36,130 nt of DNA. It comes from Rhodobacterales bacterium (GTDB lineage: Bacteria; Pseudomonadota; Alphaproteobacteria; Rhodobacterales; Rhodobacteraceae). The translations under genes were made by a program, and so were the position numbers. Shown here piece after piece: positions 1 through 9,051 of the stretch (position 1 is the first letter of the stretch; every line of letters begins with the position of its first letter). The notes below the pieces were generated by a model that had not been told where the DNA came from, ran no database searches, and saw only the letters and a program-made list of their open reading frames with translations. The stretch is from positions 1-36,130 of the forward strand of contig JAATGA010000317.1 in assembly GCA_015654855.1 (NCBI GenBank), read 5' to 3'.

Positions 1-1256
1 TGCACGCCCTGCGCCCAATAGCCCAGCAGGGATGTCAGGTGCCGCTGCTCGGACGCCTTGGCGGCCGAAAGGGCCACCAACTCGCCCCAGATACGCTTTA
101 CCCGGTCCTCGCCGCGTTGCGTGGTCAGGGTTTCGTGCTCGTAGACCGCCTCATACAGCAGTTTCGCCGACCGCATGGACGCGCCTTGCGTCGCCGCCGT
201 CAGCGCCACCATCTTCTTCTGGAACAGAAAGCCGGGCAGCACCATCAGCAACCCGCCCGCGATCAGGATCCAGACGAGGTTGCCGGCAATCGAGGCGACG
301 AGCGCCAGAAAGATCAGGATGAAGGGCAGATCGGCCAGCGTGCCGATGGTCGAGGCGGTGAAGAACTCCCGGACCGAGCCGAATTCGCGCATGGTCGAGA
401 AAATCGCGCTCGGGCGGCGGTCCATGGGCGCCGAGCGCATCCCCAGCAGACGGTCCATCAGGAAGGATTGCGCCGACAGCTCGACCCGCCGTCCGGTCAT
501 GTCCATCAGCCCGGAGCGCGCGACTTTCAGGAACCCCTCCAGCAGGATCGCCAGCATCGCCCCGCCCGCCAGCACCCAAAGCGTCGGTTCCGACTGGTTC
601 GGGATCACCCGGTCGTAGACTTGCAGCGAGAACAGCGCGACCGCGACGGCGAGCAGGTTGGCCACCAGGGAGCCGAGCGCGACCTCGCCCATCTGCCGGC
701 GGAACCGGGCGAAGCGGCCCCAGAACCAGTGGCGTTCTCCGCCGCCGCCGCCGTGGCGGGATTCGATCTCCGCCATCGACGGGCGGGCGGTCAGGATACG
801 GCCGCCATAGACCCGCATGAATTCGGCGAAGGGCACCTCGGCGCGCAGATCGGGGCAGGTGTGGTCGTAAAGCTCGACCCCCCGGTCGTCCTCGCCCAGG
901 ACCAGCACGACCTGGCCGCTGGTCATCTCGGCCAGGGCGGGCCAATGGGCGGGGCGCGGGTGGCGGGGCGCGTCGACCCGCGCATCGAGTCCTGCGGCAC
1001 CGAAGACCGCCGCCAGGTGTTCCAGCGTCACATCTCCGCCCGAGGCCGCGATTTCCAGATGCTCCAGCAGGTCCGAGGCCGAGATCTCGGCTCCCAGCAA
1101 TCCGGCATAGACCGCGCCGATCTGGGCGCGGGAAATAGCCCGCGCACCATGGCGGGGGGCGGCCGGGGCGGCAACGGGCGCCGTCGCCGTGACGCGCGGC
1201 TCGGGCCGGGCGACCTGGGCCGCGTTGATCTCGAAGGACACCACACGATCGTTCAC
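1..1256 (-). CDS. Type I secretion ABC permease/ATPase (partial, N-terminal part only)
   Basis: Inner-membrane ABC component of a type I secretion system, expected to export the adhesin encoded upstream in the same operon. The visible 418 codons start at a GTG whose GTGA overlaps the stop of the TolC-like gene by 4 bases, which indicates translational coupling. Residues about 40-155 look like the N-terminal C39-peptidase-like domain of LapB/LssB-type exporters. I see no catalytic Cys at its start, so it is probably a non-cleaving substrate-docking domain. Hydrophobic segments of an ABC type-1 membrane domain follow from about residue 195 (the family motif LQVYDRVIP is visible). The frame runs off the left edge before any Walker motif, so the ATPase domain is outside the window. 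The family call is firm; the substrate is inferred from the operon. Confidence 0.9.
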   Translation of the reverse strand, partial: MNDRVVSFEINAAQVARPEPRVTATAPVAAPAAPRHGARAISRAQIGAVYAGLLGAEISASDLLEHLEIAASGGDVTLEHLAAVFGAAGLDARVDAPRHPRPAHWPALAEMTSGQVVLVLGEDDRGVELYDHTCPDLRAEVPFAEFMRVYGGRILTARPSMAEIESRHGGGGGERHWFWGRFARFRRQMGEVALGSLVANLLAVAVALFSLQVYDRVIPNQSEPTLWVLAGGAMLAILLEGFLKVARSGLMDMTGRRVELSAQSFLMDRLLGMRSAPMDRRPSAIFSTMREFGSVREFFTASTIGTLADLPFILIFLALVASIAGNLVWILIAGGLLMVLPGFLFQKKMVALTAATQGASMRSAKLLYEAVYEHETLTTQRGEDRVKRIWGELVALSAAKASEQRHLTSLLGYWAQGV

Positions 1257-2560
1257 AGCCGCCCTCCATCCACCAGAAGCCCGCGATCCCGCGCGATTTG
1301 CAGTTTCAGCGTCGCGATATCATACCGCAATGAGACCTGATCGCGTTCCAGCCGGGCATAGTCGTCGTATTGCGACACCAGCTCCAGCAGGGTGCGGCGG
1401 CCGGCCTTGTATTGCACCGAGAAGGTCTCGAAGTTCTTCGCCGTCTGGGCCAGAACCACCGCCCCCTCGGCCCGACGCGACTCATAGGCCGCGATCTGGC
1501 GGTTCAGGGCGACGATCTTGCGGTTCGCATCCTCGACCGCATCGGCGTTGCGTTTCGCCGCGACCTCCGGGGCCGCATCCAGCGCCCGGTTCGTGGCGCG
1601 GTTGCCCGCGCTCATCAGCCCGCCGAGACTGACCGAGGGGCTGATCCCGCCGCTCGTCAGGCTGGCGTCAAGCCCGATGCCGGGCAAAAGGCCCGAACGT
1701 TCTGCCTGGGCCTGGGCCACGGTGCGTTTACCCTCGGCCCGGGTTTCCAGCACCGACAGCGGTTCGGGCTTGCCGTCATCGGGCGGCAGGTCCTGCACGC
1801 CCGAGATGCCCGGCAGCGGCCCGCCGGCGATGGCGGCGAGTTCGGCCATGGCGGTGCGCTCGCTCTCGCGGTCGTCGGCGAGGGTGGCGCGCATCTCCAT
1901 CAGCTTTTGCGAGACGATCTGCGCCTCAGATCCGTCGGACAGACCGCCCTCGACCCGGACGCGCATGATCCGCTCGAATTCCAGCAGGCGGGCCGTGGCG
2001 CGTTCGGCCACCCCGGCCTGGTCGCGCGCGCTTTGCGCCGACAGGTAATAGGTCAGCCCGTCATAGACGCGCTGGTTCATCTCGACCGACAGGGCGATGG
2101 CCGCAACCTCGACATCGGCGGCGGCATAGGCCCGTTCGGCCTTGCGCTTGCCGTTGTCGAACAGCGCCTGTTCCAGCACCAGCCCCGCCGCGATCGACGA
2201 CAGCGAGGTCAGGCTCACATCCGGGCCGATCTTCGGCAGCCAGTTCTTCGCCTGGGCCCGGGCGCGCAGCCGGGCGACGCGCAGTTCCGCCTCGGACGCG
2301 CCGGTCGAGGCGTGCAGGACCGCCTCGGCCACATTGGCATAGGGGCCGTTCGCCGGCAGGACCGACCGGCGCGCCATCAGATCCGCGATCAGGGGCGAGG
2401 CCACCTCTTCCTGCGGCGAGAGCGCGGGCGCCGCCCCTGGGGCGAAGTCGGATTTCGACACATCCGCGTTCGTTCCGCCGCCGACGCAAGCCGCCAGCAG
2501 GATGCACGCCACCAGTGCCGGAACCGCAGTCCCGGCCTTCAGCCTGTGGTCCAAGGCCAT
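1253..2560 (-). CDS. TolC-family outer-membrane lipoprotein of type I secretion system
   Basis: Outer-membrane channel component of the type I secretion apparatus, 435 residues. The N-terminus has a hydrophobic segment ending in the lipobox LLAAC with Cys25, so it is probably a lipoprotein. The rest is rich in Ala, Glu and Arg and has the long helical pattern of TolC/LapE-type proteins, with two repeat halves (around residues 75-250 and 270-430). A strong Shine-Dalgarno (GGAGGGGAAGG) precedes the ATG. It lies 26 bases downstream of the adhesin gene and overlaps the ABC exporter by 4 bases, which gives the order adhesin, TolC, exporter. No membrane-fusion (HlyD/LapC) gene is visible; it would have to lie beyond the left edge. 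Confidence 0.88.
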   Translation of the reverse strand: MALDHRLKAGTAVPALVACILLAACVGGGTNADVSKSDFAPGAAPALSPQEEVASPLIADLMARRSVLPANGPYANVAEAVLHASTGASEAELRVARLRARAQAKNWLPKIGPDVSLTSLSSIAAGLVLEQALFDNGKRKAERAYAAADVEVAAIALSVEMNQRVYDGLTYYLSAQSARDQAGVAERATARLLEFERIMRVRVEGGLSDGSEAQIVSQKLMEMRATLADDRESERTAMAELAAIAGGPLPGISGVQDLPPDDGKPEPLSVLETRAEGKRTVAQAQAERSGLLPGIGLDASLTSGGISPSVSLGGLMSAGNRATNRALDAAPEVAAKRNADAVEDANRKIVALNRQIAAYESRRAEGAVVLAQTAKNFETFSVQYKAGRRTLLELVSQYDDYARLERDQVSLRYDIATLKLQIARDRGLLVDGGRL

Positions 2561-2586
2561 GGGCCTTCCCCTCCGCGTGTCAGCGA

Positions 2587-5500
2587 TCAGATGATCGTGG
2601 TGTGGATGTCGTCGTCGACCAGCAGCGTGTTGCCCGTCCCCAGCGTGTAGATCGTGTAGCTTTCGCCATCCACGGTCGCGTTGCCGCTGGCAACCCCGCC
2701 GACGATGTTCACGCTGTCGTCGCTGCCGCCGGCGACGGTCAGCTGGTGATCCTCGCCGGTGATGGCTTTGAGCTGCGACTCGTCGATCGTCAGACTGGCC
2801 TGCGGCGCGAGCGTCAGGTCGATCTTGGTGAAGTCAAACTCCGACAGGCCGGCGCGGTTCAGGTCGACGGTCACCGTGTTGGTGTTGTTGACGATGAACA
2901 GGGTCGAAGCCGAGTTGCCGGCGACATCGGTGTTCTCGATCACCAGATAGCTGCCGTCGGCAACGCCCTTGTCGAAATCATAAATGTCTGTCGTCGGCCG
3001 ATCCGTCTTATCCACTGCTATGGTCGAGGTCTCACCCGAGGCGTCCACCTGATGGAACGTAACATCTTCGCCGTCGATATTTGCATAGATGCCGGTCATC
3101 GCGCCCGCGTCGCGCACGATCTTCGAGACATCGGGCGAGTCGGGCGCGACCGTATCGACCACCACCGACTGGCTGATGACATCCGAGACGTTGCCCGCGA
3201 CATCGGTGGCGGTGATCGTGACCGCCAGCGTGGTGCCCTCGCCCGTCGGCAGATCGGCCGTCGGGATCGTCGCCGACCAAGCGCCGGTGGAGCTTGCGAC
3301 CGTCGTCACCGAATGGCCGTTGCCAAGGTCGATCACGACGGTCGAACCCGCCTCGACCGTTCCCGAGACCAGCACGCCGTCGGCACGTTCCAGGGCGTTG
3401 ATATAGCCGTCGCCGCCGATCTTGCCGGTCAGGGTGAAGTTCTCGACCAGCGTATCGGTCTTGACCGAAGAGCTCAGGGTCGAGGTGTTGCCCACGGCGT
3501 CGGTCGCGACTGCCGTGATCGCCACGGTGTTGCCGGCCCCCTGCGGGATCGCACCCGCCGGGATCGTCGCGACCCAAGTCGTGCCGCTGACCGTCGCGGT
3601 ATAGGTACCGTAAGATCCGAAGGTCACCTTGACCGTGGACCCGGCCTCGACCGTACCGGTGATCGTCAGACCGGCGGCGGATTCGACTTTGTTCAGGATG
3701 CCGTCACCGCCGGTGGACAGAGGCGCCTCGGTGAAAGGTTTGACCTCGGTGTCGATGGCGATGGTCCGGGTGGCGGTGGCGGTGTTGCCGGCCGCATCGG
3801 TCGCCGTGACGGTCGCGACAGCGCTGGTCGTGCCCGAGGGGATTTCCGAGGTCCCGAAGCTCGCCGTCCAGGTGCCGGTCGACGAGGCGGTCACGGTCTT
3901 GGTCGCGCCGGCGAAGGACACGCTGACGATCGAACCCGCTTCGGCCGTGCCGGTCAGCGCGATACCCGCCGCACGTTCCGCGCCCGAAACGGTGTCGTCG
4001 CCGCCGGTCTGACCGGCGGGCAGGGCGACCGAGATCTCGGTGTCCACGGCGACGGTTTTGGTTGCGGTGGCGGTGTTGCCGGCCACATCGGTCGAAACTA
4101 CGGTGACGGTCGAGGAATAGGTGCCGCCCGGAACGCTGGCGTATTCCGCGCTCCAGCTGCCCGAAGAGGAAACCGGGGCGGTGACGGTCGTGCCGTTCCA
4201 GGTGACCTTGACGGTCGATCCGGCCTCGCCCGTGCCGGTCAGGGTGACACCGGCGGTCGATTCCGACAGGTTGACGATGTTGTCGGCCGCCACCGGGCTG
4301 GAAATCGCCACGGCGTTCTGCGTGTCGACATTGAAGGTGTGGCTGCTGTTCGTAACGTTGCCCGCAGCATCGGCAGAGGTGACCGTGACGGTCGAGGAAT
4401 AGGTGCCCGAGGCGACCGTTCCGGCCGGCCAGCTCGCCGACCAGCTTCCATCCGAGCCGGCGGTGACGGTCTGCGACACGCCGGCGATGGTGAAGGTCAG
4501 CGTGGCCCCCGCGGTCGCGCTGCCGGTCAGGGTCAGCAGATCCTGCGATTCCACCAGATTGACGGTGTTGTCCGATGTCACCGAATTGAAGGTGACGGTG
4601 TTCGGCACCGTATCGACGACCAGCGTGTCGGTGATGGTGGTGACGTTGCCGTTCACATCGGTCGCGGTGACGGTGATCCCGGTTTCATATTCGCCCGAAG
4701 TGACCTGATCGGTGGTGAAGGTCACGGTCCAGGTGCCGTCGGATCCCACGGTGGTCGACTGGCTCGACCCCGCGACCTCGACCACGATTGTCGCGCCGGC
4801 TTCGCCCGAACCCGAGATCGACACGCCGTCGGTGTATTCGGTCGCGTTCTCGACATCGCCGGTGCTTTTCGCGCCTTCGGTGATCGCCACATCGGGCGGG
4901 GTCATATCGATCAGCGTTTCCGGCCCGGTCAGGGTCACGTCGCCACCCGGCGTGGTGACCACGACCTCGGCGGAATAATCCCCGTCGTCCGGCAGATTGT
5001 CGGTCGGGAAGGTGACGCCCCAGGTGCCATCCTCGTCGATCGTCGTCGTCTCGGTCTTGTCGCCGATGGTTACGGTCACGCTGTCGCCCGGCTCCCCGGT
5101 GCCGGTGACGGTGATCGAGGGAGTATCGGTGTTGGTGGTCAGCGTGGTCTTGTCGCGCGGATCGACGGTCGGCTCCGCACGGTCGCGATCGCCGCCCGTG
5201 TCGCCGTCGCCATCCCCGTCGCCCGTGCCGGTATCACCGCCGCCCGTGCCCGTGTCGCCGCCGTCGCCATCCCCTTCACCCGTGCCGGTATCACCACCGC
5301 CAGTGCCCATGTCGCCACCGCCGGTGTCCCCGTCGCCCATGCCGTTGTCGTCATCGGAGTCACCACCGCCACCGCCGATGATCGCGGCACCGCCGCCGAT
5401 CACAGCGGCCGCTGCCGCCGCCGAACCCAGACCGCCGCCGAAGCCCAGCAGGCCCGGGATCAGCGGCGCCATGCCCGCGGGGCTGGTGTCGACCACACCG

Positions 5501-5898
5501 GCAGCCAGAGGATCGGCCTCGCTGAATTTCAGATGGTCCAGCGGGCTCCATTTCTCGAAGCCCTGGACGGGGCCGTAATCGGCGAACAAGGCGCCGTTGC
5601 CGCCGTCGCGGATGACCACTTCCATGATCTGGTCGTCGTGTGACAGGAAGAGATGGTTGGCCTCGCCCGCCTCGACGTTGAAATAGTTGACGAGGGTGAC
5701 CGTGCGGCCATCGGCCAGTTTCACGATCAGGTCGCGGCCCTGCTGCTCATAGCCGACGACGCTGGCCTGCGAGATGTTCAGCGAAACGCTGTCCCCCGAC
5801 GCGACCTGGATAAAGTTGCTTTGACCTTCGCCTGCGACAGTGCCGTTCTGAACGCTGCCCGCACCATCGCGGACCGCGAAATGAATCGCCGTACCCAT
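2587..5898 (-). CDS. BapA/LapF-type secreted adhesin with Ig-like repeats
   Basis: Predicted biofilm adhesin, 1,103 residues, exported by the type I system encoded after it. Residues 1-130 match the BapA/Bap/LapF prefix domain. A Gly/Ala-rich hydrophobic stretch follows, then an Asp-Gly-Thr linker (about residues 170-250). Seven clear bacterial Ig-like repeats of 85-95 residues follow, each with a core such as TGTGEAGST and an end such as TDVAGN. An eighth, divergent repeat comes next. The C-terminus (LGTGNTLLVDDDIHTTII) has the Asp-rich then hydrophobic look of a type I secretion signal. I chose the ATG at 5898 because GAGGCGGAG lies about 7 bases upstream; an in-frame TTG at 5916 would put this Shine-Dalgarno inside the gene. 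The protein is short for the family, which often exceeds 2,000 residues. Confidence 0.88.
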   Translation of the reverse strand: MGTAIHFAVRDGAGSVQNGTVAGEGQSNFIQVASGDSVSLNISQASVVGYEQQGRDLIVKLADGRTVTLVNYFNVEAGEANHLFLSHDDQIMEVVIRDGGNGALFADYGPVQGFEKWSPLDHLKFSEADPLAAGVVDTSPAGMAPLIPGLLGFGGGLGSAAAAAAVIGGGAAIIGGGGGDSDDDNGMGDGDTGGGDMGTGGGDTGTGEGDGDGGDTGTGGGDTGTGDGDGDGDTGGDRDRAEPTVDPRDKTTLTTNTDTPSITVTGTGEPGDSVTVTIGDKTETTTIDEDGTWGVTFPTDNLPDDGDYSAEVVVTTPGGDVTLTGPETLIDMTPPDVAITEGAKSTGDVENATEYTDGVSISGSGEAGATIVVEVAGSSQSTTVGSDGTWTVTFTTDQVTSGEYETGITVTATDVNGNVTTITDTLVVDTVPNTVTFNSVTSDNTVNLVESQDLLTLTGSATAGATLTFTIAGVSQTVTAGSDGSWSASWPAGTVASGTYSSTVTVTSADAAGNVTNSSHTFNVDTQNAVAISSPVAADNIVNLSESTAGVTLTGTGEAGSTVKVTWNGTTVTAPVSSSGSWSAEYASVPGGTYSSTVTVVSTDVAGNTATATKTVAVDTEISVALPAGQTGGDDTVSGAERAAGIALTGTAEAGSIVSVSFAGATKTVTASSTGTWTASFGTSEIPSGTTSAVATVTATDAAGNTATATRTIAIDTEVKPFTEAPLSTGGDGILNKVESAAGLTITGTVEAGSTVKVTFGSYGTYTATVSGTTWVATIPAGAIPQGAGNTVAITAVATDAVGNTSTLSSSVKTDTLVENFTLTGKIGGDGYINALERADGVLVSGTVEAGSTVVIDLGNGHSVTTVASSTGAWSATIPTADLPTGEGTTLAVTITATDVAGNVSDVISQSVVVDTVAPDSPDVSKIVRDAGAMTGIYANIDGEDVTFHQVDASGETSTIAVDKTDRPTTDIYDFDKGVADGSYLVIENTDVAGNSASTLFIVNNTNTVTVDLNRAGLSEFDFTKIDLTLAPQASLTIDESQLKAITGEDHQLTVAGGSDDSVNIVGGVASGNATVDGESYTIYTLGTGNTLLVDDDIHTTII
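5203..5316 (-). repeat. 57-bp imperfect tandem duplication in the adhesin linker
   Basis: Two adjacent 57-base units (5203-5259 and 5260-5316) differ at only about six positions. They encode two copies of a 19-residue Gly-Asp-Thr segment of the type GDTGTGxGDGDGG in the flexible linker between the prefix domain and the Ig-like repeats. The unit length is a multiple of three, so copy-number change would keep the frame. Shorter GGDTGTG-like units continue on both sides. Confidence 0.85.
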
Positions 5899-6051
5899 TA
5901 TACTACTCCGCCTCAAAGCCGCGCCTCAGCGTGCGCGACGTGTTTATTGGCCCCGGTTTTCCGAAACCTATTGCGGCCAGTGATAAATAGGAATTTTTGA
6001 AATTTCTAGTCGTTGCTTTCGCCTATGCCGCAACTTTCGCCCATTTCCCCC

Positions 6052-6069
6052 CAAATTTTGACAAATTTG
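6052..6069. promoter_or_regulatory. Perfect 7-4-7 inverted repeat upstream of the adhesin operon
   Basis: CAAATTT-TGAC-AAATTTG is a perfect dyad in a locally AT-rich patch about 155 bases upstream of the adhesin start codon. Its length and symmetry fit a homodimeric DNA-binding regulator. No specific regulator can be named. Confidence 0.35.
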
Positions 6070-6366
6070 CCATGGCGATCCATCGGGCCACTACCTCCAG
6101 GTGTATTGATCCCGGGGCGGCGCAACCCCTGCCCCTTGCACCTCGGGCCAGCGCCCCCCGAAACACCGCCCGCCACCCTCATCGCAGGAAGAAACTTGCG
6201 CCATCAACGTCCCATCTTCCTCTGGTAAGGAAATACGCCGGGTAGTCCGAGGGGCCGGCGGCCCCAAGCATGGCGCTTCGACCGGATCCGAGCTGTCGGA
6301 CCAATGCCAAATTAATACCGATCAGCCGGATTCGCGTGCGCTTCCGCTGTTTCAGAGCAAAATTGG

Positions 6367-6416
6367 TCGAATCTTTCGATCCTCCTTTCCATGCGGTATC
6401 TTTTTGGTATTATCAA
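6367..6416. promoter_or_regulatory. Two small inverted repeats before the amino-sugar operon (candidate GntR operators)
   Basis: TCGAA-TCT-TTCGA (6367-6379) is a perfect 5-3-5 dyad. TTGGTA-T-TATCAA (6404-6416) is a dyad with one mismatch and ends 15 bases before the kinase ATG. The operon encodes its own GntR/UTRA regulator as second gene, and such regulators commonly bind a dyad in their own promoter. Neither site matches the well-known TGGTCTAGACCA-like consensus of DasR/NagR, so this is only a candidate. Confidence 0.3.
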
Positions 6417-6431
6417 TGCGAAGAGGATCGC

Positions 6432-7274
6432 ATGACCTGGTATCTGGGAATAGACGGGGGCGGCACCGGCTGCCGGGCGGCGCTGACCAATACGGCGGGC
6501 CGCGTGCTCGGCCGGGCAGAGGGCGGGCCGGCCAATATCGCCTCGGATCCCGAAGGTGCGCTGGCCAACCTGCTCGCCGTGGCCGGGGCCGCAACGCGGG
6601 GCATCGCGCCGCTGTCGCAGATCGTGGCCGGCCTGGGGCTGGCCGGGGCCAATGCGGCAGGGGCGGCCGGACGGCTGGCGGCGGCTCTGCCCTTCGCCCG
6701 CGCGCGGATCGTGACGGATGCGATCACCGCGCCGCGCGGCGCGCTCGGGCCTCGCGACGGGATCGTCGCGGCCATGGGCACCGGATCGGTCTATGGCATC
6801 CAGCGGGGTGGTCGGCTGCGGCAGATCGGCGGGCGTGGCCTGGCCGTTGGCGACGAGGCGAGCGGTGCCTGGCTCGGCCGCAACGCCATGGCCCGCGCGC
6901 TGCGCGCCGCCGACGGGATGGAACCGCCGACACCCTTCCTCTCCGCGCTGATCGCCCGCCATGGCGGGGACGAGGCCGCCACCGGCTGGACCGTCACCGC
7001 GCGCCCCGTGGATTTCGCCCGCCTCGCGCCCGAGATCGCGGCCAGCGACGACCCCGCTGCCCGCGCCCTGATCGCCGAGGCGGTGGCGCAGATCGACGCC
7101 GCCATCGCTGTCCTGCAAGAGGGTGTGGATCTGCCGGTCGTGACGATCGGCGGGCTGGCGCAGGTCTATGCCCCCTTCCTTTCCCGCCGCTGGCGGATCG
7201 CGCCTGCGGCGGGCAGCCCGCTCGACGGCGCCCTCGCCCTCGCGCGGGGCGAGATCGCGGAAAGCGGCGCATGA
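6432..7274 (+). CDS. BadF/BadG-type amino-sugar kinase (N-acetylglucosamine/glucosamine kinase)
   Basis: Likely phosphorylates N-acetylglucosamine or glucosamine with ATP in the cytoplasm, giving the 6-phosphate used by the next enzymes. It has 280 residues and an ASKHA fold: phosphate-1 loop GIDGGGTGCR (residues 6-15), VTDAITA with the probable catalytic Asp96, phosphate-2 loop AMGTGS (114-119), GDEASGAWLG (140-149), and a C-terminal IGGLA. I chose the ATG at 6432 because AGAGGA lies 7 bases upstream; the frame is open further upstream but has no support there. Its last codon overlaps the regulator start as ATGA. The exact sugar is inferred from the operon, not from the sequence. Confidence 0.85.
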   Translation: MTWYLGIDGGGTGCRAALTNTAGRVLGRAEGGPANIASDPEGALANLLAVAGAATRGIAPLSQIVAGLGLAGANAAGAAGRLAAALPFARARIVTDAITAPRGALGPRDGIVAAMGTGSVYGIQRGGRLRQIGGRGLAVGDEASGAWLGRNAMARALRAADGMEPPTPFLSALIARHGGDEAATGWTVTARPVDFARLAPEIAASDDPAARALIAEAVAQIDAAIAVLQEGVDLPVVTIGGLAQVYAPFLSRRWRIAPAAGSPLDGALALARGEIAESGA

Positions 7275-8029
7275 CCGGCATCTTCACCGCCCATGGCTTC
7301 GACAAGGCCGGGCCGCTTTATCTGCAACTGCAACACCGCATCGCCGGGGCGATGGCGCGGGGGGAACTGCCGCCCGGCGCGGGCCTTCCGGCAGAGCGCG
7401 ATATGGCGGCGATGACCGGCCTGTCGCGCGTCACCGTCCGCAAGGCGGTCGAGGGGCTGGTGGCGCGGGGACAACTGGTGCAGCGGCGCGGGTCCGGCAC
7501 CTTCGTCGCGCCAAAAGTCGAGCGGATGGAGCAGGCCCTGTCCCTGCTGACCTCGTTCACCGAGGATATGGCCCGTCGCGGCCGCCCGGTGGAAAGCCGC
7601 TGGATCGCCCGCAGCCTCGGCGCATCCGCGCCCGAGGAGGTGATGGCCCTCGGCCTCGGGCCAGGCGACCAGGTGGCACGGCTGGAACGGGTGCGGGTCT
7701 CGGGCGACCTGCCCGTCGCCCTGGAACGCACCGCCCTGCCCGCCGACATCCTGCCCGCCCCGGAACGGGTCGGGCATTCGCTCTACGCCGTGCTGGAGGC
7801 AACCGGCCACCGCCCGGTGCGCGCCGTCCAGCGCATCTTTGCCGCCAACCTCGGCGCGAAGGAGGCCGGCCTTCTGGGCGTTGCCCCCGGTGCGGCGGCG
7901 CTGAGGATCGAACGGATCAGCCACCTGCCCTCGGGCCGCGTGGTGGAATTCACCCGGTCGCTTTATCGTGGCGATGCCTACGACTTCGCCGTGGAACTGA
8001 AACGCGCATCCGAAGGGACGGCGACATGA
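7271..8029 (+). CDS. GntR-family regulator with UTRA domain (NagR/HutC type)
   Basis: Probable local repressor of the amino-sugar operon, 252 residues. Residues about 10-75 form the GntR winged helix-turn-helix (LPAERDMAAMTGLSRVTVRK, then RGSGTFV). Residues about 95-245 form the UTRA ligand domain of the HutC/NagR subfamily, which typically senses a sugar phosphate such as glucosamine-6-P. It starts in a 4-base overlap with the kinase and ends in a 4-base overlap with the deaminase, so it is co-transcribed with its presumed targets and would be autoregulated. The ligand is inferred. Confidence 0.88.
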   Translation: MTGIFTAHGFDKAGPLYLQLQHRIAGAMARGELPPGAGLPAERDMAAMTGLSRVTVRKAVEGLVARGQLVQRRGSGTFVAPKVERMEQALSLLTSFTEDMARRGRPVESRWIARSLGASAPEEVMALGLGPGDQVARLERVRVSGDLPVALERTALPADILPAPERVGHSLYAVLEATGHRPVRAVQRIFAANLGAKEAGLLGVAPGAAALRIERISHLPSGRVVEFTRSLYRGDAYDFAVELKRASEGTAT

Positions 8030-9051
8030 CCCAAACCCATATGGCGGCCGAAGTCGCCGAAATCCCCGAGGCCACGCGCCGCTTCCTGACCCTGTCGGCC
8101 CCGGCGCTGGCCGAGGCGGCGGCGGCCTTCCGCGCCCGGGACCCAAGGCTGCTGGTCACAGTGGCGCGGGGGTCTTCCGACCATGCCGCCACCTATCTGA
8201 AATATGCGGTCGAGATCCTGGCGGGCGTGCCCGTCGCCTCGGTCGGGCCTTCGGTCGCCTCGATCTACCACCGCACCCTGCGGCTGGACGGCGCGGCCTG
8301 CATCGGGATTTCGCAATCCGGTAAAAGCCCGGATATTGTCGAGATGATCCGTGCCGCCGGGGCGGGCGGCGCGCTGACCGCCGCGATCACCAATGTCGCC
8401 GATAGCCCGATGGCGCTCGCCTCGGCGCATTGCCTGCCCTTGCAGGCGGGGGTGGAGAAAAGCGTCGCGGCCACCAAGACCTTCGTGACCTCGGTTCTGG
8501 CCGGGCTGAGCCTGCTGGCCGAATGGCAGCAGGATGCCACCCTGCGCGCCGCCGTCACCGCCCTTCCGCAAGCGTTCGAGGCCGCGCTGCGCCTCGACTG
8601 GGAGCCGTTGGCGGCACGCCTGTCCCGCGCGCAGCAGCTTTTCGTCCTGGGCCGCGGGCCGGCCATCGCGATTTCCAACGAGGCGGCGCTGAAGTTCAAG
8701 GAAACCTGCGGGCTGCACGCCGAAAGCTATTCGGCGGCCGAGGTGCTGCATGGCCCGGCGGCGATCGTCCAGGCGCAGTTCCCGGTCCTGGCGCTTGGTG
8801 TCGACGACGCGGCGCTGCCGCAGATGAAGGCGACCGTCGAAAGGCTTGTCGGCCAGGGGGCGGATGTCTTCCTGACCGGCGCCGAAGTGCCGGGCGCGGT
8901 CACCCTGCCCTCGGTGCCGGGCCTGCATCCGCTGGTGGCGCCGCTGGTGCTGGCGGTGTCCTTCTACGCCTTCGTCGAGGGGCTGGCGCGGCGGCGTGGC
9001 TTCGACCCGGACCTGCCGCCCCATCTGCGCAAGGTGACGGAGACCCTGTGA
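8026..9051 (+). CDS. SIS-domain glucosamine-6-phosphate deaminase (NagB-II type)
   Basis: Converts glucosamine-6-phosphate to fructose-6-phosphate and ammonia, or acts as a related sugar-phosphate isomerase. It has 341 residues with two SIS domains. Visible motifs are ARGSSDHAATY (48-58), the phosphosugar-binding SQSGKSPD (96-103), EKSVAATKTF (144-153) and AEVLHGP (238-244). These resemble the isomerase half of GlmS, but there is no glutaminase domain, as expected for NagB-II/AgaS-type deaminases. Its stop overlaps the NagA start by one base (TGATG). Deaminase rather than GlmS-like synthase is inferred from domain content and from nagA next door. Confidence 0.87.
   Translation: MTQTHMAAEVAEIPEATRRFLTLSAPALAEAAAAFRARDPRLLVTVARGSSDHAATYLKYAVEILAGVPVASVGPSVASIYHRTLRLDGAACIGISQSGKSPDIVEMIRAAGAGGALTAAITNVADSPMALASAHCLPLQAGVEKSVAATKTFVTSVLAGLSLLAEWQQDATLRAAVTALPQAFEAALRLDWEPLAARLSRAQQLFVLGRGPAIAISNEAALKFKETCGLHAESYSAAEVLHGPAAIVQAQFPVLALGVDDAALPQMKATVERLVGQGADVFLTGAEVPGAVTLPSVPGLHPLVAPLVLAVSFYAFVEGLARRRGFDPDLPPHLRKVTETL

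Larger units (their letters stand above)
5899..6431. other. Divergent intergenic region, adhesin operon / amino-sugar operon
   Basis: This 533-base spacer separates two divergently transcribed operons, so it should hold both promoters. I found no credible gene in it. The part from about 5980 to 6080 is clearly more AT-rich than its surroundings and holds a perfect inverted repeat (6052-6069). A GC-rich palindrome, GGGGCC-GGC-GGCCCC, lies at 6251-6265 and has no T tract. The last 70 bases hold two further small inverted repeats and the Shine-Dalgarno of the sugar kinase. The promoters themselves could not be assigned with confidence. Confidence 0.7.

Noticed and set aside
2515-5643. Very long plus-strand open frame (over 1,000 codons) opposite the adhesin gene
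   Set aside because: Its product is Arg/Asp/Gly-rich without domains and mirrors the adhesin codons; the minus-strand frame has a prefix domain, Ig-like repeats and a good Shine-Dalgarno. It is a GC-rich shadow frame.
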